NCBI GenBank assembly: GCA_000814665.1
Contig: JWIH01000017.1
Location: 1-64,000, forward strand
DNA from: Pseudoalteromonas flavipulchra NCIMB 2033 = ATCC BAA-314
Lineage (GTDB): Bacteria; Pseudomonadota; Gammaproteobacteria; Enterobacterales; Alteromonadaceae
Direction of reading: 5' to 3'
Length of the DNA stretch: 64,000 nt
In this document: piece by piece, positions 57,495 to 64,000 of the stretch
How positions within the stretch are numbered: position 1 is the stretch's first letter
Layout: the number at the start of each line of letters is the position of its first letter
Translations under genes and position numbers: made by a program
The notes under the pieces: generated by a model
Told to the model about the DNA's origin: nothing
Databases searched by the model: none
The model's input: the letters and a program-made list of their open reading frames with translations, nothing else

Positions 57495-57940
57495 TTCTGT
57501 GGCTCTGGGATTGGATGATTGTCGCTTTGCTCTATTAGCTTTTTATACTGATCGTAGATTTTTTGCTTTAAGTTACTAGAGCTAACGCCAGCACCATAAG
57601 GAAAGTAAAATACCTGAACTCCAAGCTCTTTCAGATAATCATATTTTCCCTTCCAATCATCGCCAATCACGAACACATCAATATTTAGATTTTTCACCGT
57701 TTCACGATGATCTAAAGTACGTTGTGGAATAGCAAGATCTGGATCTCTTAACCCTTCGATAATCGCTAAACGCTCTTCAAATGGCACTGCCGGTGGCTTT
57801 TTATAAGAACAAACAAGTTCATCGGTACTTACACCAACGATCAACGTGTCCCCTAAACCTCGGCCATAACTAATCATTTTTAAATGATTACTGTGAAATA
57901 GATCAAATGTTCCTGAGACATAAACAATTTTATTTTTCAT
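57491..57940 (-). CDS. cytidylyltransferase-like nucleotidyltransferase
   Basis: 149 residues of the glycerol-3-phosphate cytidylyltransferase/nucleotidyltransferase fold: YVSGTFDLFHSNHLKMI, GVSTDE, PFEERLAIIEGLR, DVFVIGDDWKGKYD, SSSNLKQKI. The signature HxGH reads HSNH here, with Asn for Gly. Known members join CTP (or ATP) to a phosphorylated alcohol. Middle gene between two SDRs, with 6 bases to the upstream one. Confidence 0.82.
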   Translation of the reverse strand: MKNKIVYVSGTFDLFHSNHLKMISYGRGLGDTLIVGVSTDELVCSYKKPPAVPFEERLAIIEGLRDPDLAIPQRTLDHRETVKNLNIDVFVIGDDWKGKYDYLKELGVQVFYFPYGAGVSSSNLKQKIYDQYKKLIEQSDNHPIPEPQK

Positions 57941-57946
57941 AAATTG

Positions 57947-58693
57947 CTATTTCCCTCCAGCTAAATCAATAAAAGTTCCTGTAACAAAGCTTGCTTCGTT
58001 ACTTAAAAGCCAAGCGATGGCATTGGCAACCTCAATCGCGGTTCCAACTCGCTTCAGCGGTAAAAAATCGGCTAGGCGATCAACTCGGTTTGGTTCGCCA
58101 CCGTCGCCGTGGATATCGGTATAAATGCAGCCCGGTCTCACGCAGTTCACGCGGATCTGCTCAGCGGCTAATTCCAGAGATAAGCCTCTAGTGAAGCTGT
58201 CTATTGCACCTTTCGCAGCTGCATAGTCAACATACTCATTAGCCCCACCTAAATAAGAAGCTGCCGACGATACGTTTACCATGGCGCACTGTGCTGGATT
58301 GGCACTTAAACGCATGTGTTTAATTGCTTCGCGAGCACAAATGAAATACGGCGTAACATTATTAGTAAGCATATTGTTGATACGCGCTGCGGTCATGTGT
58401 TCAACTCGAGTCTGCGTGTTCAGCACCCCCGCGTTATTAACCAGATGCGTAACTATGCCAATATCGGTCTTTATCTTGTCAAACATTGCCTCTACAGATT
58501 TTTCATCTGTGACATCTGCTTGTAACAAATGCGCTTTACCATTATTACTTAGGATGGTATCAGCAACCGTTTCTGCGGCTTGCACATTCTGCTTGTAATT
58601 TATAACAACGGTAAACCCTTGTTGTCCCAGCAGTTGAGCCGTTGCCGCACCAATCCCACGGCTCGCACCGGTGATAAGTACCACTTTTTGCAT
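57947..58693 (-). CDS. SDR-family oxidoreductase (3-oxoacyl-ACP reductase-like)
   Basis: 248 residues, the classical SDR length: TGASRGIGAATAQLL (NAD(P) loop), NNAG, NVSSAASYLG (Ser), YVDYAAAKGAID (YxxxK), RPGCIYTDIHG and ASFVTGTFIDLAGGK. Substrate unknown. First gene of the three-gene operon, transcribed in the same direction as the Lrp-type regulator 28 bases upstream. Confidence 0.88.
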   Translation of the reverse strand: MQKVVLITGASRGIGAATAQLLGQQGFTVVINYKQNVQAAETVADTILSNNGKAHLLQADVTDEKSVEAMFDKIKTDIGIVTHLVNNAGVLNTQTRVEHMTAARINNMLTNNVTPYFICAREAIKHMRLSANPAQCAMVNVSSAASYLGGANEYVDYAAAKGAIDSFTRGLSLELAAEQIRVNCVRPGCIYTDIHGDGGEPNRVDRLADFLPLKRVGTAIEVANAIAWLLSNEASFVTGTFIDLAGGK

Positions 58694-58720
58694 CTATTAT
58701 TCCTTAAATTGGGCCAACAG

Positions 58721-59209
58721 TTACTGATAGTTCAGTACTTCTACACCCATGTCTTCTTTGACGTGTTCTATCACCATATAGGTATGGTTTGTACCAACTC
58801 CAGGTATTTCAACGATTTGACCTAATACCTCACGATATTGACGCATATCCTGGACTCGGATCTTAACTAAATAATCAAAGCCGCCAGCTACCATATCACA
58901 AGAAACGACGTTGGGGATTTTTACAATATGCTGTTTAAACACCTCAAATACCGCTTCGGTCGAGCTTTTTAAGGTGATTTCCACATGCGCAACCAAATGC
59001 TGGCCAAGTTTTGCGGCATTTAATCTTGCCGTATATCCTTCGATATACCCCTCCGACTCGAGTTTTTTTACTCGATCGAGACAAGGACTCGGACTCAAGT
59101 TTACCTCTTTCGCCAAGTTTACATTAGAGATCCGACCATTGCGCTGGAGCGCGTCTAAGATTGCTAAATCGATGCGATCTAATACCCGAGTTTTAATGGA
59201 AGTCGTCAT
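58721..59209 (-). CDS. Lrp/AsnC-family regulator, probable PutR
   Basis: 162 residues: N-terminal HTH (LDAIDL-like DRIDLAILDALQRNGRISNVNLAKEVNLSPSPCLDRVKKLE, split) and C-terminal RAM ligand domain. It is divergent from putA, whose product lacks its own DNA-binding domain, so it likely activates putA with proline as signal, as PutR does in alphaproteobacteria and BkdR/Lrp types do elsewhere. Confidence 0.9.
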   Translation of the reverse strand: MTTSIKTRVLDRIDLAILDALQRNGRISNVNLAKEVNLSPSPCLDRVKKLESEGYIEGYTARLNAAKLGQHLVAHVEITLKSSTEAVFEVFKQHIVKIPNVVSCDMVAGGFDYLVKIRVQDMRQYREVLGQIVEIPGVGTNHTYMVIEHVKEDMGVEVLNYQ

Positions 59210-59615
59210 ATCAGCATAAAATTTTGTGAGGGTTTGAGATTACCCGCAAATTTACCGTATTCCTTAAAAATAAAACAGCATATTCTGCTGTCTTTTCGAT
59301 AGAATGCCCGCGAAATTAACGATAAAGGGCAAAGCGGCTTATTTCAGTCTTTAACGCGGCTTTGTTCGAACATTTAGATTATGCATTCTGGCTAAAATTT
59401 GAACCCCCCAATGGGTGTGTTATGGTTAGCAATGTGACTGCATCATTTTGTCGTAATTGAGGCTTCCTATACAAATTAAACTACACTTTCAACCTTTGGT
59501 TGCTTAGTTTGGCATCAGTTCAGATGTAGTTTTGTAATCTGCACATTAAGGTGTGTGATTCCATAGGCAGGCGCGAATTACATGTATTTTTGACTCCAAT
59601 TTTTGAGGGTTGCTT
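59210..59615. promoter_or_regulatory. putA/regulator divergent control region
   Basis: 406 bases. CAGCATATTCTGCTG at 59276-59290 matches 14 of 15 positions of the Lrp consensus YAGHAWATTWTDCTR; it lies 67 bases before the regulator start. A GAGGG ribosome site precedes putA. No gene is seen. Confidence 0.7.
59276..59290. promoter_or_regulatory. Lrp-type operator
   Basis: Palindrome CAGCA-TATTC-TGCTG, near-consensus Lrp site, probably bound by the adjacent regulator. Confidence 0.65.
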
Positions 59616-62600
59616 ATGCTTTATAACGGCGATTTGACAACTAACTGTCCTATCCGACAAAAGATCCGTGATTTTTACCGCATCGATGAGAACGCAGTAA
59701 TTGATCATATTTTACCTTTAGCTGAGGTAGGCGTTACAGCTCGAAGCCGAGCATGGGAACGTGCACGTCAAATGGTATTAAACATTCGTAGAGATCAAGA
59801 TGGTCAAAACGGTGTAGACGCGCTTTTAAATGAATTCTCTCTTTCTACCGAAGAAGGCGTGGTACTGATGTGTTTGGCCGAAGCTTTACTTCGTGTACCA
59901 GACAAAGCAACACAAGAAAGCCTGATCCGCGATAAGCTCGCAAAAGGCGACTGGAGTTCACACTTAGGCAGCAGCGACTCATTATTTGTTAACGCTTCAA
60001 GCTGGGGTCTACTCGTTACCGGTAAAATGGTTAACTATTCAGACAAGAATAAAGAAGAACAATTTGGCGTGCTAAAACGTACAATTGGTCGTCTTGGTGA
60101 GCCAGTTATCCGTAAATCCGTTAACTATGCAATGAAGATCATGGGTAAGCAGTTTGTAATGGGTGAAACCATTCAAGATGCTATCGATCGCGCCGCTGAT
60201 AAAGAACAAAAAGGTTATGTATATTCGTACGACATGCTAGGTGAAGGCGCACGTACGATGAAAGATGCAGATCGTTACTTCCAAAGCTATATGACCGCTA
60301 TCCACGCGATCGGTAAAGCAGCGAAAGGCCGTGGCCCAATTAAGAGCCCAGGTATTTCAGTGAAGCTTTCTGCTATCCACCCGCGCTACGAATTCACACA
60401 TCGTGACCGCGTGATGGACGAGCTTGTACCTAAGCTAAAAGAACTTGCGATTGCTGCGAAAGAATACGATATCGGTTTCACGGTTGATGCGGAAGAAGCG
60501 GATCGTTTAGATATCTCACTAGATGTCATCGAAGCGGTATTCTCAGACGACGCACTTGGCGACTGGAATGGTTTTGGTCTTGCAGTACAAGCATATCAAA
60601 AACGTGCCATTTTCGTTGTGGAATGGGTAGCTGAACTTGCTCGCCGCGTAGGCCGTAAACTGATGGTGCGTCTAGTTAAAGGTGCTTACTGGGATACAGA
60701 AATCAAAACCACTCAACAAGATGGTCTTGAGCACTTCCCTGTGTTCACTCGTAAAGCAACGACTGACGTTTCTTATAAAGCGTGTGCTATTAAGCTACTT
60801 GAAGCACGCGATGTACTTTTCCCGCAATTTGCGACGCATAATGCTTACACCGCAGCAACCATTCTAGAAGTGGCCAAAGGCGATAACAAAGGGTTCGAGT
60901 TCCAACGCCTACACGGTATGGGTGAATCACTTTACGACCAAATCGTTGAAAACGAAGGAATTCAGTGTCGTGTGTATGCACCAGTTGGTCAGCACGAAGA
61001 CCTACTTGCTTATCTGGTACGCCGTCTACTTGAAAATGGTGCAAACTCATCATTCGTAAACGCAATTGTTGATACCACTAAGCCTGTTGAGTCACTACTT
61101 CCAGATCCTGTAGAAACACTGCAAGGCCTACGTAACCGTTACAATACGCAGATTAAGCTACCTATCGAGCTTTATGGCGATGAGCGTCCAAACTCAAAAG
61201 GTAAAGACCTTACGGACATCAACGATTTAACACCGTTTAAAGAAAACCTAGACAACTGGTTTAACGAACACCTAATCGATGAAAGCCAAGTACCAGAAGG
61301 TCACCTTGCTGTTCGTAACCCTGCGAACCACAAACAAGTGATTGGATCTGTGCCTTTACACGATGAAGCACACATGCAAAGCGTGCTTGCCAATGCTGAT
61401 GCGGCTTTTGAAAGTTGGTCTCAAACCTCAGTTGAAGAGCGTGTAAACTTACTACGCCGCACTGCTGACATCCTTGAGCGTCACCATGATGAACTTGTTG
61501 CTATCTGTATTAAAGAAGCAGGTAAAGTAACCCAAGACAGCATAGATGAAGTACGTGAAGCCGTTGACTTCTGTCGCTACTATGCAGCGCGTGCAGAAGA
61601 GCTTTCTAAAGATGAGCGTTTTGAAGCTCGTGGCGTGATTTTATGTATCAGCCCGTGGAACTTCCCGCTTGCGATCTTCTTAGGTCAGGTAGCTGCTGCT
61701 ATCGTGACGGGTAATACCGTTATTGCAAAGCCAGCTGAACAAACCAGTATGATTGCACTGCGTTGTATTGAATTAATGCATACCGTTGGTTTACCAGAGC
61801 ACGTAGTACAACCGGTTATCGCACGCGGTAGCGAAGTGGGTAAACACATAGTGCCTGACGAGCGTATCCAAGCGGTTATGTTCACAGGTTCAACAGAGAC
61901 AGGCACGCTTATCTCACAAATTCTTGCTGAGCGTAACGATATTCAAGTTCCTCTGATCGCAGAAACTGGTGGTCAAAACTGTATGATCGTTGACTCAACA
62001 GCATTACCAGAGCAAGTGGTTGACGATGTTATTTCATCAGGTTTCCAAAGTGCCGGTCAACGCTGTTCAGCACTTCGTGTGTTGTTCTTACAAGAAGATG
62101 TTGCTGACGGTATCATCGAAATGATCCAAGGTGCACTTAAAGAGCTACATATCGGCGACCCATCGCTACTATCTACAGATGTAGGTCCAGTAATCGACGA
62201 AAAAGCGCTGACCACTTTGACTAAGCATGTTGATTACATGAAGTCGAACGGTAAGCTACTATTTGAAGCTAAGATCCCTGATAACAGTGAGAACGGCGCT
62301 TACTTCTTCGCTCCGCGCCTATATGAGATTTCTGATCTATCCGTGCTTAAGCGTGAAGTATTCGGTCCGGTAGTTCACGTCGTACGCTTCAAAGCAGATC
62401 AACTTGATAATGTGATCGACCAAATCAATGGTACAGGCTACGGTCTAACAATGGGCGTTCATTCACGTATTGAAGAGCGCTGCGAATACCTAGCTAAGAT
62501 GTCGCGTGCGGGTAACGTATACGTGAACCGTAACATGATTGGTGCGATCGTTGGTGTTCAACCATTTGGTGGTCGTGGCCTATCTGGTACAGGTCCAAAA

Positions 62601-63419
62601 GCAGGTGGTCCAAACTACCTACTTCGCCTTGTGAAAGAAAAAGCGTCACCAGACAACGTACAAATGACAGATCTGACGCCTGATGAGCTAGAGATCCACC
62701 ACTTCCCAGGTGCCGTTGAGCAAGTTGAAAAACTGATGCAAAACTCTAAGCGTGATGAGAAGATCTGGCGTCGTACTGCGCTTAATGACCGTGTTTCGGC
62801 AGTGCGTCAGCTACTTGCTAAAGTGGCAACAGTAGACATCATTGACGAGCTGGCGGATGATTTGTCATTAACGCTTTCTGATGCGCGTGCTCAGCTAAAC
62901 CGCTTAGAAAAGCGTATGCGTACTTACACAACGCTACCAGGACCTACTGGTGAATCGAACACGCTGCACTTAGAAGCGCGTGGTTGTGTAGTGGTATATG
63001 CCGATAAGAGTACGTCGTTCAACTTCTGGGCGATTTCAATTATCACAGCACTTGCTGCCGGTAACACAGTGATCACAGTAGCCTCTGACTTGTTTTATGA
63101 AGAAGCATTGGCATTTAGAGATAAGTTCATCTCAACTGGCGTTGCTGAAGGCGTATTCCAAGTAGCGAAGCAAAACCAGCTACAAGCGATTTTGGCACAC
63201 CCTCACCTTGCAGGTGCTGTTGTGGCTGCGCGCTCTTCACGCCTTGGTTACTTCTCACAGCAACTTGCAGAGCGCAAAGGTGCTATCCTGCCGGTGATCA
63301 GTGCAGAGTACTACGATACGCTTATCAATCGTCTAGTGACTGAGAAAACCATCAGTATCGATACCACAGCTTCTGGTGGTAACACTTCACTGATGACGCT
63401 TGTTGAAGACGAAGAGTAA
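59616..63419 (+). CDS. putA: bifunctional proline dehydrogenase / glutamate-semialdehyde dehydrogenase
   Basis: 1267 residues from ATG 59616. Proline dehydrogenase barrel (about 150-470; SPGISVKLSAIHPRYE, LMVRLVKGAYWDTEIK, ATHNAYT), then aldehyde dehydrogenase (about 560-1020; CISPWNFPLAIF, FTGSTETG, catalytic E783 and C817 in QRCSALR) and a C-terminal PutA domain. It oxidises proline to glutamate, passing electrons to FAD and NAD. It lacks the N-terminal ribbon-helix-helix repressor domain of E. coli PutA, consistent with external control. Confidence 0.97.
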   Translation: MLYNGDLTTNCPIRQKIRDFYRIDENAVIDHILPLAEVGVTARSRAWERARQMVLNIRRDQDGQNGVDALLNEFSLSTEEGVVLMCLAEALLRVPDKATQESLIRDKLAKGDWSSHLGSSDSLFVNASSWGLLVTGKMVNYSDKNKEEQFGVLKRTIGRLGEPVIRKSVNYAMKIMGKQFVMGETIQDAIDRAADKEQKGYVYSYDMLGEGARTMKDADRYFQSYMTAIHAIGKAAKGRGPIKSPGISVKLSAIHPRYEFTHRDRVMDELVPKLKELAIAAKEYDIGFTVDAEEADRLDISLDVIEAVFSDDALGDWNGFGLAVQAYQKRAIFVVEWVAELARRVGRKLMVRLVKGAYWDTEIKTTQQDGLEHFPVFTRKATTDVSYKACAIKLLEARDVLFPQFATHNAYTAATILEVAKGDNKGFEFQRLHGMGESLYDQIVENEGIQCRVYAPVGQHEDLLAYLVRRLLENGANSSFVNAIVDTTKPVESLLPDPVETLQGLRNRYNTQIKLPIELYGDERPNSKGKDLTDINDLTPFKENLDNWFNEHLIDESQVPEGHLAVRNPANHKQVIGSVPLHDEAHMQSVLANADAAFESWSQTSVEERVNLLRRTADILERHHDELVAICIKEAGKVTQDSIDEVREAVDFCRYYAARAEELSKDERFEARGVILCISPWNFPLAIFLGQVAAAIVTGNTVIAKPAEQTSMIALRCIELMHTVGLPEHVVQPVIARGSEVGKHIVPDERIQAVMFTGSTETGTLISQILAERNDIQVPLIAETGGQNCMIVDSTALPEQVVDDVISSGFQSAGQRCSALRVLFLQEDVADGIIEMIQGALKELHIGDPSLLSTDVGPVIDEKALTTLTKHVDYMKSNGKLLFEAKIPDNSENGAYFFAPRLYEISDLSVLKREVFGPVVHVVRFKADQLDNVIDQINGTGYGLTMGVHSRIEERCEYLAKMSRAGNVYVNRNMIGAIVGVQPFGGRGLSGTGPKAGGPNYLLRLVKEKASPDNVQMTDLTPDELEIHHFPGAVEQVEKLMQNSKRDEKIWRRTALNDRVSAVRQLLAKVATVDIIDELADDLSLTLSDARAQLNRLEKRMRTYTTLPGPTGESNTLHLEARGCVVVYADKSTSFNFWAISIITALAAGNTVITVASDLFYEEALAFRDKFISTGVAEGVFQVAKQNQLQAILAHPHLAGAVVAARSSRLGYFSQQLAERKGAILPVISAEYYDTLINRLVTEKTISIDTTASGGNTSLMTLVEDEE

Positions 63420-63462
63420 AAGAATATAAGTCGCTATGTTAGCCATAACGATTTTATCGACC

Positions 63463-63491
63463 AAAGCCAGCGCAAGCTGGCTTTAATTTTT
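63463..63491 (+). terminator. intrinsic terminator after putA
   Basis: AAAGCCAGC, loop GCAA, GCTGGCTTT, then AATTTTTT. 44 bases after the stop. Confidence 0.88.
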
Positions 63492-63745
63492 TACGCAGCG
63501 CTTGATGTCCTTAATCCCACAATAACATTAACAATGTCCATTAAATAAACATCTTCAACCAAAGCAATCACATCATTCCATTTAGGGTTGTATTCGTTAT
63601 TCTCCCAGCGCCTTAATGTTCGCTCCTCTATACCATAGCTTGCGGCTGATTCAGCTTGAGTAAAACCGCGACTTTTACGTGCAAATCTAAGTATGGCAGC
63701 ACCAAGCGGCGCGCGTTCAGAAATTAAAGGTTGGCTCATTAACAT
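63491..63745 (-). CDS. XRE-type helix-turn-helix protein
   Basis: About 84 residues from ATG 63745, which has AAGGA 9 bases upstream; the first ATG at 63754 would follow that site with no gap. HTH: LGAAILRFARKSRGFTQAESAASYGIEERTLRRWENNEYNP (split), then a helical tail. Cro/CI-like single-domain regulator; its target may be the TTACGCA motifs upstream, inference. Confidence 0.8.
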   Translation of the reverse strand: MLMSQPLISERAPLGAAILRFARKSRGFTQAESAASYGIEERTLRRWENNEYNPKWNDVIALVEDVYLMDIVNVIVGLRTSSAA

Positions 63746-63801
63746 CACACTCATTCCTTAAAAAATTGCGCAAATATATGACATTTAGAAAAATCACTTA
63801 T

Positions 63802-63907
63802 TTACGCACTCACTGACTAAATGCATTCACTGCGTAATTTAATGAAGATAATAGACCCATTTTTTACGCATTTCAACGAAAAAATGGATCTATTTTGCGT
63901 CAAAAAT
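63802..63907. promoter_or_regulatory. repeated TTACGCA/TGCGTAA motifs, candidate operators
   Basis: TTACGCA at 63802-63808 and 63864-63870, TGCGTAA at 63831-63837, and TTTTGCGTCAAAA around 63893-63905. An inverted repeat CCATTTTTT/AAAAAATGG (63857-63865, 63879-63887) encloses the middle one. They lie between the divergent XRE gene and a new gene at the window edge. Confidence 0.5.
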
Positions 63908-63972
63908 GATTTTACTTCGCAAAAAATAGCCCATATAATGACGCACACGTATCATTATTTAAGAGGCAACGC

Positions 63973-64000
63973 ATGGAACAAAGTCTCATGAGCCTAGCGG
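63973..64000 (+). CDS. start of a gene cut by the window end
   Basis: ATG 63973 with AAGAGG 7 bases upstream; only MEQSLMSLA is visible. Product not recognised. Confidence 0.5.

Overview
The window is a chromosomal segment of a marine gammaproteobacterium, most likely Pseudoalteromonas or a close relative in Alteromonadales. The evidence is the gene order (recX-alaS-lysC-csrA, lysS-prfB-recJ-dsbC-xerD-fldB), a Na+-pumping oxaloacetate decarboxylase, a PutA without an N-terminal DNA-binding domain next to an Lrp-type regulator, many TonB/GGDEF/sensor genes, AT-leaning codon use, and intergenic repeats of a kind I associate with this genus. The species assignment is inference.

Layout. 1-4.1 kb: the 3' end of a type VI secretion effector with a PoNe-type nuclease tip, two tandem PoNi-like immunity genes, a decayed fragment of a second effector, and an orphan ORF. 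4.2-12.1 kb: GlxA-type regulator and MAPEG protein, a membrane GGDEF protein, arfA with its terminator hairpin spanning the stop codon, an alpha/beta hydrolase, a secreted basic-secretory-protein metallopeptidase, a subclass B1 metallo-beta-lactamase, and an unlisted 58-residue peptide gene with a leader-like N-terminus. 12.3-15.5 kb: oadGAB with PdhR-like operators upstream. 16-22.8 kb: core genes csrA, lysC, alaS, recX, ribA. 22.9-34.4 kb: an outer-membrane barrel/PBP/GGDEF operon, a LapC (PbgA/YejM)-like protein, TonB, an ECF-type sigma factor with a probable membrane partner, NhaC antiporter, MurR/RpiR regulator and NamZ-type muramidase.

34.5-36.3 kb holds four identical tRNA-Arg(ACG) genes and a tRNA-Ser(GCT), followed downstream by a ~165-bp tandem array. 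Each unit carries a decayed copy of the tRNA-Arg 3' part, a REP-like palindrome and an intrinsic terminator, an architecture that recalls the E. coli tyrT/rtT repeats. 36.4-47.7 kb is core: lysS, frameshifted prfB, recJ, dsbC, xerD, fldB, a hybrid kinase, trmN6 and srmB. 47.9-51.6 kb is accessory: a frameshifted hydrolase, a GDPD-like protein lacking several catalytic residues and bordered by attC-like sequences, then a repeat-rich gene-poor stretch with a MITE inserted in one of two repeat copies.

51.6-64 kb: S66 peptidase; hcnABC, a convincing hydrogen cyanide synthase operon with an FNR/ANR-like box upstream; a small translationally coupled HTH/GNAT operon; an SDR-nucleotidyltransferase-SDR operon; an Lrp-type regulator with a near-consensus Lrp site, divergent from putA; and an HTH gene next to repeated TTACGCA motifs at the right edge.

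The most interesting items are the tRNA-derived repeat array, the hcnABC operon outside the classical pseudomonads, the chromosomal B1 beta-lactamase, the orphan leader-bearing peptide and the toxin/immunity remnant array. No search was run; names rest on recognised motifs and remembered family sequences.
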